DNA of 64,000 nt from Clostridia bacterium (GCA_910574835.1 CAJTDE010000024.1:1-64000), one strand, 5' to 3'. Counted from the stretch's first letter, positions 27,413 through 37,162 are shown. Made by a program: numbers and translations. Notes: generated by a model not told the origin, from the sequence alone.

Positions 27413-29158
27413 TTAACTCAAAGGATAGTAAGCCTTTCGATTTCCCAGAGAAACCGCAATATAAAGAGCTTCGCCGCTCTGAGCCATCTCGTCGGGAATC
27501 TCAAATAAAAGCTCCCCGTCCTTAGATTCTCCCGGCTCCAGAGATGAATTGTTCAGACACTTGTTGTAAGTAATTGCATTCACACAATCGTAAAACTCCT
27601 CATGCGCCTCATCCGTCACCTGCACAATGGGGTCCTCCCCAATATAATAAACCATAGGCAGGAAGGTATCCGCCTCCATTCCCTTATTTGCAATGGTGAA
27701 GCTGCCCCGTACAAACTGGCATCCGTCGCTGGCCGTATAAATGTACATACCGGACTCAAACTCCTTTAAAATCTCCGCGGAATGATACGTAATCTCCCAT
27801 CCCGCCAGATTCACCGGCTCTCCGATTGCGCACTCGCTCTTTCCTGCCAGATGATCCACCAGAGACGAATAAGCCTCCGGATCGTTGATATTATGATACA
27901 TAAAGGTCAGCACATCCGCCCCTGTCATTTCCGCATACCGTGCCGCATTGTCGTCATAGCTTGTGTAAATAGATTCCGGCGGAGTCTCCAGTACATTTCC
28001 CAGATGACGCAGGAATGTCCCTGTTCCGGCCTCATACAAATCTACGGAGGTACTGGAATCAATCTGCTGAATCTCCGTCTCGCTTCCGCCGTAGGTCTGA
28101 TAAAATTCTCCTGCCTCATAATTGGCTGTCAGCACCAGGTAATAATCTGCCTCTGCCAAAGATGCGGGATACTCTTCTTCCGAAAGCTCAAGCATAAAAT
28201 CACCCATCACACGCAGGGCTGTCGGCGAGCCTTCAAGCTCTTCCGTCTGCATATTCCGGTAAAGGCCAATCACCTTCTTCCCCTCCGTATCAATGGTCTC
28301 CGGCAGTCCTTCCCCCGGCTCCTGAAGCGTGATTTCCTCGGCTACCGTCACGGCAAGCTCCGAATGATAGAAATCCTCCTGGGTGAGCTTTGAAGGACTT
28401 TGAAAGGAATCGGCGCCATGCTTTCCTTCCACTGCCGGAAGAATGGTATTCTTCACATAGGTAAGATAATTAAGGCCGTCCTCCAGAGTGGGAACCTCGA
28501 TTTGATAGGGCGCATTGCTTGAATAAAAATACGTCTGTCTCCAGTCGTCCAGGCTCCAATCGTCAAAATATCCGTTTTCCAGTAAGGCATCTCCTACTGC
28601 CGCAATCTTTCCGGGATTCATCCGAATCCATTCCTCCACAGCCTCCTCCAGCTCTGCTGCAAGTGTGCTGTCCTCCGGCTCTCCCTCCAGCAGATTGACC
28701 AGGGTCTGCCCCTCCAGATTGCCGGCTGCCCCGAACATGGGCATCAGACAGTCATAGGGATAAAATGCCTCCTTCATAGAGGTCCAAAATTCTTCTCCCT
28801 CCGTATTTACCCTGGCAAAATAGCTGTCCGCATAGGAAGCGCTCACCGGATAATCAAAGGTAAAAAAGTCGTCCTCCCAGACGCTTCCCTCCTGAGTGCT
28901 CAAATAGCCCTGATACTCCGCCGCGCACAAAAGCGCCACAGCCTGAAACTGCTGGCTTAAGGATGCATCGTCGGCGCCTGCCTCCGCTTTCAGTGTTTCC
29001 AGGTCCAAATCTTCCGCATGTTCCTCTACATAAGCTTCCATGCTGTCCGCTTTTGCCGCCGCCTTCCAGAAGCGTCCCGCCTCTGTGGAAGCCCCTCCCT
29101 TGCAGGCCGTCAGGCAGCCGAGCATCAGACAAAGTGCCGCAATCAAAATTTTTTTCAC
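27413..29158 (-). CDS. Large lipoprotein, unknown function
   Basis: A 581-residue predicted lipoprotein with a signal peptide and the lipobox LTAC (about residues 16-19). It is expected to sit on the outer face of the membrane. The mature part is acidic, with a Ser/Thr-rich middle and a C-terminal beta-rich region (about 440-575) with SFTIANKGMEAD and EPGESKDGELLFEIP stretches. Those resemble DUF4352/immunoglobulin-like lipoprotein domains, but the likeness is weak. The GTG start at 29158 follows AAGGGGG. It has no obvious partner and lies between uraA and mrp. Confidence 0.65.
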   Translation of the reverse strand: MKKILIAALCLMLGCLTACKGGASTEAGRFWKAAAKADSMEAYVEEHAEDLDLETLKAEAGADDASLSQQFQAVALLCAAEYQGYLSTQEGSVWEDDFFTFDYPVSASYADSYFARVNTEGEEFWTSMKEAFYPYDCLMPMFGAAGNLEGQTLVNLLEGEPEDSTLAAELEEAVEEWIRMNPGKIAAVGDALLENGYFDDWSLDDWRQTYFYSSNAPYQIEVPTLEDGLNYLTYVKNTILPAVEGKHGADSFQSPSKLTQEDFYHSELAVTVAEEITLQEPGEGLPETIDTEGKKVIGLYRNMQTEELEGSPTALRVMGDFMLELSEEEYPASLAEADYYLVLTANYEAGEFYQTYGGSETEIQQIDSSTSVDLYEAGTGTFLRHLGNVLETPPESIYTSYDDNAARYAEMTGADVLTFMYHNINDPEAYSSLVDHLAGKSECAIGEPVNLAGWEITYHSAEILKEFESGMYIYTASDGCQFVRGSFTIANKGMEADTFLPMVYYIGEDPIVQVTDEAHEEFYDCVNAITYNKCLNNSSLEPGESKDGELLFEIPDEMAQSGEALYIAVSLGNRKAYYPLS

Positions 29159-29248
29159 TTTTGTTTTCCCCCTTTAAGATAATTCATTCACAGAAATCGC
29201 TATAAGATGTGATTTCGCGCTGAAAGACTTATGACTTCCTCACAAAAT

Positions 29249-30073
29249 TTATTCAAAATCTATTTCCAGATACGGATTTTTCACCGTATGAAATTCCCCT
29301 CTGTCCGAAGCTTCCGCAAAGGAAGGCTCTATGGGCATCTTGCCAAGCACCTTAATTCCCAGCTTTGCCGCCTCCTCGTCAATATGGCTCTTGCCGAAGA
29401 TCCGGATCTCCTTTCCGCAGTCCGGACATTTAAAATAAGAATAGTTCTCAATAATTCCCTTTACCGGAATCTTCATCTGCTCCGCCATATGAAGGGCCTT
29501 TTTGACAATAAGCTGCACCAGATCCTGGGGAGAAGTCACCATAACAATCTCATTCACCGGAAGGGACTGGAACACCGTCAGGGGCACGTCCCCGGTTCCC
29601 GGAGGCATATCCACCAGAAGATAATCCAAATCACCCCAGATAACGTCCGTCCAGAACTGCTTTACCACATTGGCGATAATGGGCCCGCGCCAGATTACCG
29701 GAGCCGCCTCGTCGGGAAGCAGAAGGTTGATGGACATCAGGGCGATTCCGTTTTCCGTGTAGCAGGGTGTGATTCCCTCCTCCTCCGTAGCTTCTGCAGG
29801 ACCGTGAACTCCGTACATCTTGGGGATGGAAGGTCCTGTAATATCTGCGTCCAGGATTCCCACCTTATAGCCCTTTGAAGCAAGATGATTGGCCAGGGAA
29901 GCCGTCACCATCGACTTTCCCACGCCGCCCTTGCCGCTGACCACGCCGATCACCCGACGGATACAACTGTACTCGTTAGCCTCCACTTGGAAGCTCTGGG
30001 GCTGCTGCCTGCTGGGACAGCCCTCACAGCTTGACTTGTCACAGCTGCTGTTGTTACATTCTCTCTCTGACAT
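29249..30073 (-). CDS. Mrp/NBP35 family Fe-S cluster carrier ATPase
   Basis: A 274-residue P-loop ATPase that carries and delivers Fe-S clusters. The deviant Walker A is GKGGVGKSMV, with DADITGPSIP and DMPPGTGD following. An N-terminal Cys cluster (C6, C11, C16, C19) matches the NBP35 type, and the C-terminal CPDCGKE pair is the bridging cluster site. This dual cluster set is usual in anaerobic Clostridia. The ATG at 30073 has AGGAGG 7 bases upstream, within the tail of a hairpin repeat. Many Fe-S clients are encoded nearby. Confidence 0.93.
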   Translation of the reverse strand: MSERECNNSSCDKSSCEGCPSRQQPQSFQVEANEYSCIRRVIGVVSGKGGVGKSMVTASLANHLASKGYKVGILDADITGPSIPKMYGVHGPAEATEEEGITPCYTENGIALMSINLLLPDEAAPVIWRGPIIANVVKQFWTDVIWGDLDYLLVDMPPGTGDVPLTVFQSLPVNEIVMVTSPQDLVQLIVKKALHMAEQMKIPVKGIIENYSYFKCPDCGKEIRIFGKSHIDEEAAKLGIKVLGKMPIEPSFAEASDRGEFHTVKNPYLEIDFE

Positions 30074-30086
30074 ACGTTCTACCTCC

Positions 30087-30332
30087 TATTTTAAATCGCT
30101 GCGCGATAGCACTAAAGAGTAAAGTCACTTCGGCACACCTGTAATGAGAGGAACTTTTATTCGAAAGGGCACTCATAAAAGTTCCTCTCGTGCGCCTTTG
30201 CGACTTTACTATTTAAGTCGCTGCGCGACAGCACTAAAGGGTAAAGTCACTTCGGCACACCTGTGATGAGAGAAACTTTCATTCGAAAGAGCACTCATGA
30301 AAGTTCCTCTCGTGCGCCTTTGCGACTTTACC
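30087..30332 (-). repeat. Two tandem copies of a 122-base hairpin repeat (family A)
   Basis: Unit 1 spans about 30087-30209 and unit 2 about 30210-30332, nearly identical with a period of 122 bases. Each begins AAGTCGCTGCGCGA, contains TAAAGTC...GACTTTA outer arms, GCAC/GTGC, and an inner 15-base stem (GAGAGGAACTTTTAT in unit 1) closing on a 14-base loop. The array lies between the MATE gene and mrp and ends at the mrp ribosome binding site. Other copies are at 31781-31940 and 63555-63581. Confidence 0.9.
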
Positions 30333-30334
30333 GG

Positions 30335-30376
30335 CCGGCTAAAAGTTTTTTATAAACACTTGATTTTCTTAGCCGG
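30335..30376 (-). terminator. Hairpin after the MATE gene
   Basis: CCGGCTAA (30335-30342) pairs with TTAGCCGG (30369-30376), and AAGT/ACTT inside extends it. It lies 7 bases after the MATE stop. The loop is large and there is no T-tract outside the stem, so termination is uncertain. Confidence 0.4.
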
Positions 30377-30382
30377 ACTATT

Positions 30383-31762
30383 TTAAGTTTCTATCTCCCT
30401 GGTTACATTCCGCAGCCACAGCTTCTTCCGATACCGCCATGTCGTAATGGGTATCTTCACAATCTCATCCGACAAAAGCACCACAAACACGGCCTTCACG
30501 CCCCAGTGGAGCCAAAAAGCGGTAACTGCGCCCAGGAATATGGAAAAGCACCACATTCCAATCACATCCACAAAGAATCCAATCCGCGTATCCCCTCCGG
30601 CCCGGAACACTCCTACCACTAGGGTCGTATTGTAGGACTGGAAAATGGCATAATAGCAGACCACAAACAGCATAAAATTCAGATAATCCTTGGCCTGATC
30701 CGAAATCGTCATGCTGCCTGAAATAAATCCCCTGCATAAAAACAGGCCCGTAGCCGCCGCCAGCGTAATGCCCACGCTGAGCCACACAAACTTCCTGGCA
30801 TAAGCTTCCGCAAGACGGAGCTTCTGCTCCCCGATTACCTTGCCAATCATAACGGAAGTCGCCGCCGCCAGTCCGAAGCCGATTACCATAATGAGCTGCC
30901 TGGACACCTGGGCCACGGAATTTGCCGCTACGGCCGCACTCCCCAGATGGCCGATAATCGCCGCATTAGCGGACATGCCAAGCCCCCACATCAGTTCATT
31001 TGCCACCACCGGAGAGGAAAACACAACGAAATCCTTCAAAAGCAGCCGATCAAACCGTACAAAATCCTTAAAGTGAAGGGAAATGGGATTGCCCTTCCAT
31101 TTTATGTACAGCACCACAATCACCAGCTCCACAATCCGGGCAAATAAGGTGGCATAAGCCGCACCCCGCACGCCCATAGCAGGCGCCCCGAACATACCGA
31201 AAATCAAAATACCATTTCCGATAATATTGATAATCAGAGAGGCAAAGTACGTCCAGGTCGCCACCACCACGCGTTCCACACTGCGCATCAGATTCAGATA
31301 AATCATAGTAAACGCCACCGGAAGGTAAGACCAGGACACAATCCGCAGGTAGGAAATCCCCTCCCGAATCACAGGCTCCTCCGAGGAAAAAGCATACATC
31401 AGCTGACGCGGAAATACCTGTGCCGCCGCCAAAAACACAACGCCGATTCCCAGAGAAATACACATGGAAATTCCAAACACCTTCTCAATGGTGCGTACAT
31501 CCTGTTTTCCCCAGTACTGAGCAGTCAGCACCGAGGCGCCTGAGGTCAGCCCGAAGAAAATCAGATTCATAATAAACTGAACCTGGCCGGCCAGAGAAGC
31601 GCCGGAAAGGGCGGTCTCCCCCACCTTCCCAAGCATCACCACGTCCGCGGTGGTAACTCCTACATTGATCAGATTCTGCAATGCCATAGGAATTACTAGG
31701 GCAATTGCCATCCGGTAAAAGGCTCTGTTTTCTTCTGCCGTTAATCTATTATGTTCGTTCAT
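30383..31762 (-). CDS. MATE family efflux transporter
   Basis: A 459-residue multidrug/toxin extrusion protein with 12 predicted membrane segments in two similar halves. Typical MATE features are the early IPMALQNLINVGVTTADVVMLGKVGE region and the second-half FSSPVVANELMWGLGMSANAAIIGHLG region. It exports cationic compounds or metabolites using Na+ or H+; the substrate is unknown. It is preceded by a family A repeat and the AATAGGAG ribosome-binding motif. Confidence 0.93.
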   Translation of the reverse strand: MNEHNRLTAEENRAFYRMAIALVIPMALQNLINVGVTTADVVMLGKVGETALSGASLAGQVQFIMNLIFFGLTSGASVLTAQYWGKQDVRTIEKVFGISMCISLGIGVVFLAAAQVFPRQLMYAFSSEEPVIREGISYLRIVSWSYLPVAFTMIYLNLMRSVERVVVATWTYFASLIINIIGNGILIFGMFGAPAMGVRGAAYATLFARIVELVIVVLYIKWKGNPISLHFKDFVRFDRLLLKDFVVFSSPVVANELMWGLGMSANAAIIGHLGSAAVAANSVAQVSRQLIMVIGFGLAAATSVMIGKVIGEQKLRLAEAYARKFVWLSVGITLAAATGLFLCRGFISGSMTISDQAKDYLNFMLFVVCYYAIFQSYNTTLVVGVFRAGGDTRIGFFVDVIGMWCFSIFLGAVTAFWLHWGVKAVFVVLLSDEIVKIPITTWRYRKKLWLRNVTREIET

Positions 31763-31780
31763 AGCCTTTTTATTCTCCTA

Positions 31781-31940
31781 TTCTAAGTCGCTGCGCGACA
31801 GCACTAAAGGGTAAAGTCACTTCGGCACACCTGTAATGAGAGCAACTTCCATTCGAAAGGGCACTCATGAAAGTTCCTCTCGTGTGCCTTTGCGACTTTA
31901 CCGGTATAGTCGCTGCGCGACGGCACTAAAGGGTAAAGTC
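31781..31940 (-). repeat. Family A hairpin repeat: one full and one deleted copy
   Basis: A full copy (about 31781-31902) is followed by a shortened one (about 31905-31940) that retains AGTCGCTGCGCGAC, CACTAAAGG and TAAAGTC but lacks the inner hairpin. The array lies between trkH and the MATE gene and runs into the MATE ribosome binding site. Confidence 0.88.
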
Positions 31941-31948
31941 GCGTTATA

Positions 31949-33391
31949 TTAAAATTTCTTCCTCCACACCTGAGGCGCAAACAGCATCAGCATGGGCAGA
32001 ATCTCCAGGCGCCCCACAAGCATATCCATGCTCAGAATCAGCTTGGAAAAGTAGGAAAAATGGGAAAAGTTCTCAATAGGACCTACCCGTGCAAGACCCG
32101 GCCCCACATTGTTGAGGGTGGTCAGCACCGCCGTAAAATTTGTTGTAAAGTCCTGGTTATCCACAGCCACCAAAAGAACGGAGCCGCACAGAATTACCAG
32201 ATAACAGATCAGATACACATACACGCCGTGAATACTCTCCCCGGGTACCCGCTTTCCGTCCATTTTTACCACATTAACGGACTTCGGGTGAAGAATCTGA
32301 CGTACCTCCTTGCCGATGGTCTTGGACAGAATCAGAATACGGGATACCTTCATACCGCCTCCCGTAGATCCGGCACATGCGCCGATAATCATCAGAAGCA
32401 GAATCACCGTCTTGGAAAGCTCCGGCCACAGCTCATAGTTGGCTGTCACAAAGCCGGTGGTGGTAATAATCGAGGCCACCTGAAACGCCGCATACCGAAG
32501 GGCGCGTAAGGGCGTCTCATACAAGTGCAGAATATTCACGGTAATCAGCGCAATGGCTCCCACCACAATGCCCAGATAAGCCCGCAGCTCCTCGCTTTTT
32601 ACAACTGCCCGCACATTCTTTAGCAGCAGCAGATAATACAGGTTAAAGTTGATGCCGAACAGCAGCATAAACACCGTAATCACACCGTCAATGTATGCGC
32701 TGTCAAAGGCCGCCACGCTTGCATTCATACTGGAAAAACCGCCGGTTCCGGCCGTACTGAAGGTATGAATCACTGCATTGTACAGATCCATGCCCCCTGC
32801 AAGAAGCAATACAACCTCCACGCCGGAGAGGAAAATATACATACCGTAGAGAATCTTGGCCGTCCCTCTGCTCTTTGGCACCAGCTTGTCACAGGTAGGC
32901 CCCGGCATCTCCGCGCGCATTAAAAACATCGCTCCCTTATTTCCCAGGGGGATCACCGCCATTACAAAGACCAGCACGCCCATACCGCCGATCCAGTGGG
33001 TAAGGCAGCGCCAGAAGTTGATTCCCTTAGGGAGAGCCTCTATATCCTGCAAAATAGTGGAACCCGTTGTGGTAAAGCCGGAAACCGTCTCAAAAAATGC
33101 ATCCACAAAATGAGGAATGGACCCGGACAGCACAAAGGGAAGCGCTCCGAAGGCCGACCAGAGAATCCAGGCCAGGGCCACAATTACAAAGCCTTCCTTT
33201 GCATAAAATACCATATTTTTCGGCCGCTTTCCAAGGAGAAGGGAGAGGGCCATCAAAAAAGCCGCCGTAAGCAAAAAGGTCAGACCGCTGTGCTCCTGGT
33301 AAATCAGAGACACAAGAGCCGGAACAAGCAGCACCAGTGCTTCTATCCGCAGCATTCTCCCCAGAATAAATCGTATGATACTGTAATTCAT
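31949..33391 (-). CDS. trkH: Potassium uptake protein TrkH family
   Basis: A 480-residue K+ channel-like subunit of the Trk/Ktr system. Four repeated selectivity-loop segments are visible, including ETVSGFTTTGST, FSTAGTGGFS, ITTTGFVTANYE and LNNVGPGLARVG. It works with the cytoplasmic TrkA that is encoded immediately upstream; the genes overlap by four bases. It imports K+ for osmotic balance and pH control. Confidence 0.94.
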   Translation of the reverse strand: MNYSIIRFILGRMLRIEALVLLVPALVSLIYQEHSGLTFLLTAAFLMALSLLLGKRPKNMVFYAKEGFVIVALAWILWSAFGALPFVLSGSIPHFVDAFFETVSGFTTTGSTILQDIEALPKGINFWRCLTHWIGGMGVLVFVMAVIPLGNKGAMFLMRAEMPGPTCDKLVPKSRGTAKILYGMYIFLSGVEVVLLLAGGMDLYNAVIHTFSTAGTGGFSSMNASVAAFDSAYIDGVITVFMLLFGINFNLYYLLLLKNVRAVVKSEELRAYLGIVVGAIALITVNILHLYETPLRALRYAAFQVASIITTTGFVTANYELWPELSKTVILLLMIIGACAGSTGGGMKVSRILILSKTIGKEVRQILHPKSVNVVKMDGKRVPGESIHGVYVYLICYLVILCGSVLLVAVDNQDFTTNFTAVLTTLNNVGPGLARVGPIENFSHFSYFSKLILSMDMLVGRLEILPMLMLFAPQVWRKKF

Positions 33392-34749
33392 CGCTTCAGA
33401 ATCTCCTCCAGATCCTCCAGGCCCTGGCTCATGGTTACAACCACCACGCTGTCCCCTACCTCCAGGGTATCATTTCCGCCCGGAATAATAATCTGCCGCT
33501 TCCGCACAATACAGGCCACCAGATGATTTTCCTTCAAAGTCAGATCCTTTAAGGGAATCCCCGTATATTTGGCCGCCTCGCGAATCTGAAACTCCAATGC
33601 TTCCACCTTGCCGTTGATAAGCTGGTACACTGTCTCAATGTTGGCGCTGCCCATAGAATTTTTCATGGCCCGGACATAGCTCATAATCAGATTGGCCGTC
33701 ACATTTTTTGCCGAAACTATGCTTTCCATGCCAAGCTCGTCTACCAAATGCTGCAGCGCTTCGTCATTTACCTTGGTGATAATCTTGGAAACCTTCTTGG
33801 TCTTGGCGTACATGGACATAATAATGTTTTCTTCATCCATGCCGGTGAGAGCCACGAAGCCGTCCACATGATCAATGCCTTCCTCCTCCAAAAGCTCATG
33901 ATCCGCCGCATTGCCGCAGATAATGGTAGCCCTGGGAAGAAGCTCGCACAGGGAGGCGCACCGCTCCGGGTCGCGCTCAATGATTTTTACATTCATGCCC
34001 AGGGACAAAAGCTTTAAAGACAGGTAATAGGCCGTCTTTCCGCCTCCGCAGATCATAACGTTTTTCACGCGGCTGCGGAGAGCGCCTACGAATTTAAAGA
34101 ACCGCTCAATCTCCTTGTGGGAGGCGGCTATATTGATCTTGTCCCCCTGCTTCGGCACAAAGCTTCCGTCAGGGATGTATACCTCAGTGCCTCTCTGAAC
34201 GGCGCATACCAGCATTTTAATCTGATATTTCTCATAAAATTCCCGGAAAGAAAGTCCTGCCATCGGATTGTTCTCACTGATGGATGCCTCCACCAGCTCT
34301 ACACGGCCCTTGGCAAAGGTCTCCACCTTGGCTGCCGACGGAAATATCAGCACCCGGGAAATCTCTCCTGCAAGCACAAGCTCGGGATTGACGGCCATAC
34401 TCAGCTTTAAGTCATCCTTGAATAAATGAATCTGCTGATAGTATACGGGATTGCGCACACGGGCAATGGTCTGCTTGGCTCCCAGACGCTTTGCCAGAAG
34501 GCAGCAAAGCATATTCAGCTCATCTGTGGAAGCGCAGGCAATCACCAGATCCGCGCTCTGGACATCCGCCTCCATCTGAATCTCCGCACTGGCGCCGTCT
34601 CCCACTACACAGGACACGTCCAGTTCGTTGATAGAATCCTTCAAGCGGGCCTCCCGCACATCAATCAGAGTTACGTCATAGCGTTCGGCCGTAAGCTGTA
34701 TGGCAAGCTTGTGTCCTACCTTGCCATCTCCAATGATTACGATGTTCAT
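33388..34749 (-). CDS. trkA: Trk system potassium uptake regulator TrkA
   Basis: A 453-residue cytoplasmic protein with two RCK_N (NAD/nucleotide-binding) domains, beginning IVIIGDGKVGHKLA and NVMICGGGKTAYYLS, each followed by an RCK_C domain. It gates TrkH in response to nucleotide. The gene precedes and overlaps trkH. The ribosome-binding region carries the shared motif GGAACTGGAATAGAAGGAG. Confidence 0.94.
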   Translation of the reverse strand: MNIVIIGDGKVGHKLAIQLTAERYDVTLIDVREARLKDSINELDVSCVVGDGASAEIQMEADVQSADLVIACASTDELNMLCCLLAKRLGAKQTIARVRNPVYYQQIHLFKDDLKLSMAVNPELVLAGEISRVLIFPSAAKVETFAKGRVELVEASISENNPMAGLSFREFYEKYQIKMLVCAVQRGTEVYIPDGSFVPKQGDKINIAASHKEIERFFKFVGALRSRVKNVMICGGGKTAYYLSLKLLSLGMNVKIIERDPERCASLCELLPRATIICGNAADHELLEEEGIDHVDGFVALTGMDEENIIMSMYAKTKKVSKIITKVNDEALQHLVDELGMESIVSAKNVTANLIMSYVRAMKNSMGSANIETVYQLINGKVEALEFQIREAAKYTGIPLKDLTLKENHLVACIVRKRQIIIPGGNDTLEVGDSVVVVTMSQGLEDLEEILKR

Positions 34750-34779
34750 TCGTACCTAAACTCCTTCTATTCCAGTTCC

Positions 34780-34825
34780 GCAAGTCTCAACCCGTACACC
34801 CTCATTTAGAAGAATTGAGACTTGC
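34780..34825 (-). terminator. Hairpin between DUF1653 gene and trkA
   Basis: A perfect 11-base stem, GCAAGTCTCAA (34780-34790) with TTGAGACTTGC (34815-34825), adjacent to the GGAACTGGAAT motif of trkA. On the minus strand no T-tract follows, so it may be a repeat-type hairpin rather than a terminator; on the plus strand TGTTTTTAG follows. Confidence 0.5.
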
Positions 34826-34830
34826 TGTTT

Positions 34831-35286
34831 TTAGCGAAACCGATCTGTCTCAAAATGCTCCATTGTTTTCAGGCAGTTCAGGATCTGGCGGTATTTGTCC
34901 TGGGCGCTGCCGGCCGCAAGGCCGATGTCCAGGGAAGCGGCAATGCTTTCAAAGAGATTGTCGTCCTCATAGCCTGCCCAGGACTGGAACAGCTCCAGCT
35001 TATCCCGAAAGGTTTCCGTGTCCAGGAAACGCAGCAGCATGGGATTCACCTCCGTAGGCTCCTCCACCTCTTCAAAGCGGTACTTCTGCGCCGCGTCCGG
35101 ATACTTCTTATGATCTACCTCACTTGCAAACATCTCATAAGGCCGGACCCAGGTTTTTTCTTCTCCGTACTGATCCTGATACACCACCATCTGCTCCCCC
35201 GTTTCCGAGTGGGTGGCAATGGCCGTCACCTGATATAAGCCATCCTTAAAATGCCGATAATAGGCTCCAATTTTAATCTCTCTCAC
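34831..35286 (-). CDS. DUF1653 domain-containing protein
   Basis: A 151-residue protein whose first 70 residues form a DUF1653 domain (GAYYRHFKDGLYQV, MVVYQDQYGEEKTWVRP). The rest is an acidic helical tail. The GTG at 35286 is chosen because GAAGG lies upstream at good spacing and because the domain begins there; an ATG 26 codons earlier gives a Cys/Arg-rich extension unlike the family. DUF1653 has no established function, but the fold is small and beta-rich. The gene is upstream of trkA with a hairpin between. Confidence 0.8.
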   Translation of the reverse strand: MREIKIGAYYRHFKDGLYQVTAIATHSETGEQMVVYQDQYGEEKTWVRPYEMFASEVDHKKYPDAAQKYRFEEVEEPTEVNPMLLRFLDTETFRDKLELFQSWAGYEDDNLFESIAASLDIGLAAGSAQDKYRQILNCLKTMEHFETDRFR

Positions 35287-35396
35287 AAAATACCTTCTTT
35301 CTCTGCGTTCGTTTGCTCTGCTTTTGCTGCACGAGCATTTGACCTGATAGCTAGTGTAGCACACTTATATCAAAAAGAAAAGCCCATGAAAACCGC

Positions 35397-37082
35397 TTAC
35401 CCTATGAGGACCTTCTTCCCCTCAAAGGCAAAGCCGTATTTTCGGATATATTCGGGCCTGATACCCTTCTCCTCCAGCATGACAGCGTACCGCTTTTCTT
35501 CGATCTGCGCCAAAGCGGACTTCACCGTATCCGCAAGGCTCTTTTCCTCCTCCGGATCATGCACCTTGAACTCCAGCAGGATAGCCGTATCCCCTTCCCT
35601 GCGAGGCTCCAGTATCACATCGTACCGTCCGTAGCCGCTCTCTCGATTGGAGGTCAGAATATAGCGGCTTCGCAGCTCCACTAAAAGTCCCAGAACAAAG
35701 CCGTGGTAGAACCGCTCCGGCTCCGCTGTTTCAGAGGGCTTGTTTCCTGCATCAAAGGAACTGAAGGTCGTCAGTGCAACCTTGTTCATATAAATATTCA
35801 TTGCTTTTTTATCATCACGCAGAAGCGCCTTTATAAACTCATTGTACTCTGTCTCAGCCTTTGCAAACCAATTCCGAATCATTTTTTTAAACATAATGCG
35901 GACTTCCTTGTTGGTGAAGACGAGATCGTATTCCTCGCTGCCCCATTCCTCCACAAAGGTGAACTTCTCCACGCGCAGATAGCCGCTGGCAAGAAGCAGG
36001 CTCCAGACGGCATTTTCCTGCTCATCCAACTGATTAAATACAATCTGCTCATCAATCTCCGTATGAAGCGCTCCTCCTTCCAGAAGCTTTTCCATTGTCT
36101 GCTTGACATCTTTGCTTCCTTCGCGGATCAGCTTTCCCGCCAGGCTGTTGCCGCTGGTATTGGCCCAATAAGCGGAAAGCTTGTTTGTTTTCAGATAATT
36201 AATAATCGACCAGGGATTATAAATATCTTTATGCGTTCCAAAGGTGAACCCGTCATACCAGCTTTTTACTTCCTCCTTTTTCCCGGAAAGTCCGTACTCA
36301 TCCAAGGCATCCCACACCTCCTGCTCCGTAAAGCCGAAGCTTTCCGCATATGCGTCGGAAGTAGTTGTGACCACGGTCAGATTATTCAGATCCGAAAATA
36401 TGGATTCCTTGCTCACACGGGTAATTCCTGTCATAATGGCCCGCTCCAGATAAGGATTGCTTTTAAATGTTGCATTGAACAAGCTTCTGGTAAATGCCAC
36501 AAGCTCTTTCCAATAACCGCCCACATATGCCTCCTGCAAAGGCGTATCGTACTCATCCAGCAAAATCAGAGCGCGTTTTCCATGATGCCGGAACAAATAC
36601 TCCGACAGCTTCTGGAGCGCCATAGCCGCCTCCACGTCTCCCATGTCCTCCCGGACGCTTTCAAAATACCGCTTATCAGCAGATGTAAGAGCATCGCTTT
36701 CCATTAGATAATAGTTTCTCGCATACAGGCCGGTCAAAATGTGGTTGATTCTCCTGCGCACATCCGGATAATTGGTCTCTTTTATCTCCGCAAAGCTTAC
36801 GGCAATCACTGGGTAGGTTCCCTGTAAGCTTTTATATCTTTCTTCTTCCCAGACAGACAGCCCTTCAAACAAATCTCCTCGCTCCGCATATCTAACGGAA
36901 AAGAACTGCTCCACCATATTCATAGTAAGTGTCTTCCCAAAGCGCCTAGGGCGGGTTATCAGGGTAACATCATCCCCGTTCTCCCACCATTCTTTAATAA
37001 ACTTTGTCTTATCAATATAAAAATAGTTATTTTCTCTTATTTTTTCAAAGCTCTGAATCCCTATTCCGACTGTTCTCGCCAC
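35397..37082 (-). CDS. AAA-ATPase-like protein with PD-(D/E)XK nuclease domain
   Basis: A 561-residue protein of the widespread AAA-ATPase_like (PF09820) plus PDDEXK_9 (PF08011) type. It begins with an IGIQSFEKIRENNYFYIDKT stretch; the P-loop is RPRRFGKTLTMNM, and Walker B is ALILLDEYDTP. The C-terminal nuclease-like motif is GRYDVILEP...AILLEFKV (D and E-x-K). The family is abundant in anaerobes and often multi-copy. It has been proposed to be mobile or defence-related, but no role is proven. It is single here, 80 bases downstream of the AI-2E-type permease. Confidence 0.85.
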   Translation of the reverse strand: MARTVGIGIQSFEKIRENNYFYIDKTKFIKEWWENGDDVTLITRPRRFGKTLTMNMVEQFFSVRYAERGDLFEGLSVWEEERYKSLQGTYPVIAVSFAEIKETNYPDVRRRINHILTGLYARNYYLMESDALTSADKRYFESVREDMGDVEAAMALQKLSEYLFRHHGKRALILLDEYDTPLQEAYVGGYWKELVAFTRSLFNATFKSNPYLERAIMTGITRVSKESIFSDLNNLTVVTTTSDAYAESFGFTEQEVWDALDEYGLSGKKEEVKSWYDGFTFGTHKDIYNPWSIINYLKTNKLSAYWANTSGNSLAGKLIREGSKDVKQTMEKLLEGGALHTEIDEQIVFNQLDEQENAVWSLLLASGYLRVEKFTFVEEWGSEEYDLVFTNKEVRIMFKKMIRNWFAKAETEYNEFIKALLRDDKKAMNIYMNKVALTTFSSFDAGNKPSETAEPERFYHGFVLGLLVELRSRYILTSNRESGYGRYDVILEPRREGDTAILLEFKVHDPEEEKSLADTVKSALAQIEEKRYAVMLEEKGIRPEYIRKYGFAFEGKKVLIG

Positions 37083-37162
37083 AGACCTTTCCCTCCTTAC
37101 CTTCTCTGCAAAGCAATAACCCCTGTTCGCTCCTCCGGTAACAGACCTCTGCCGTTACCATT

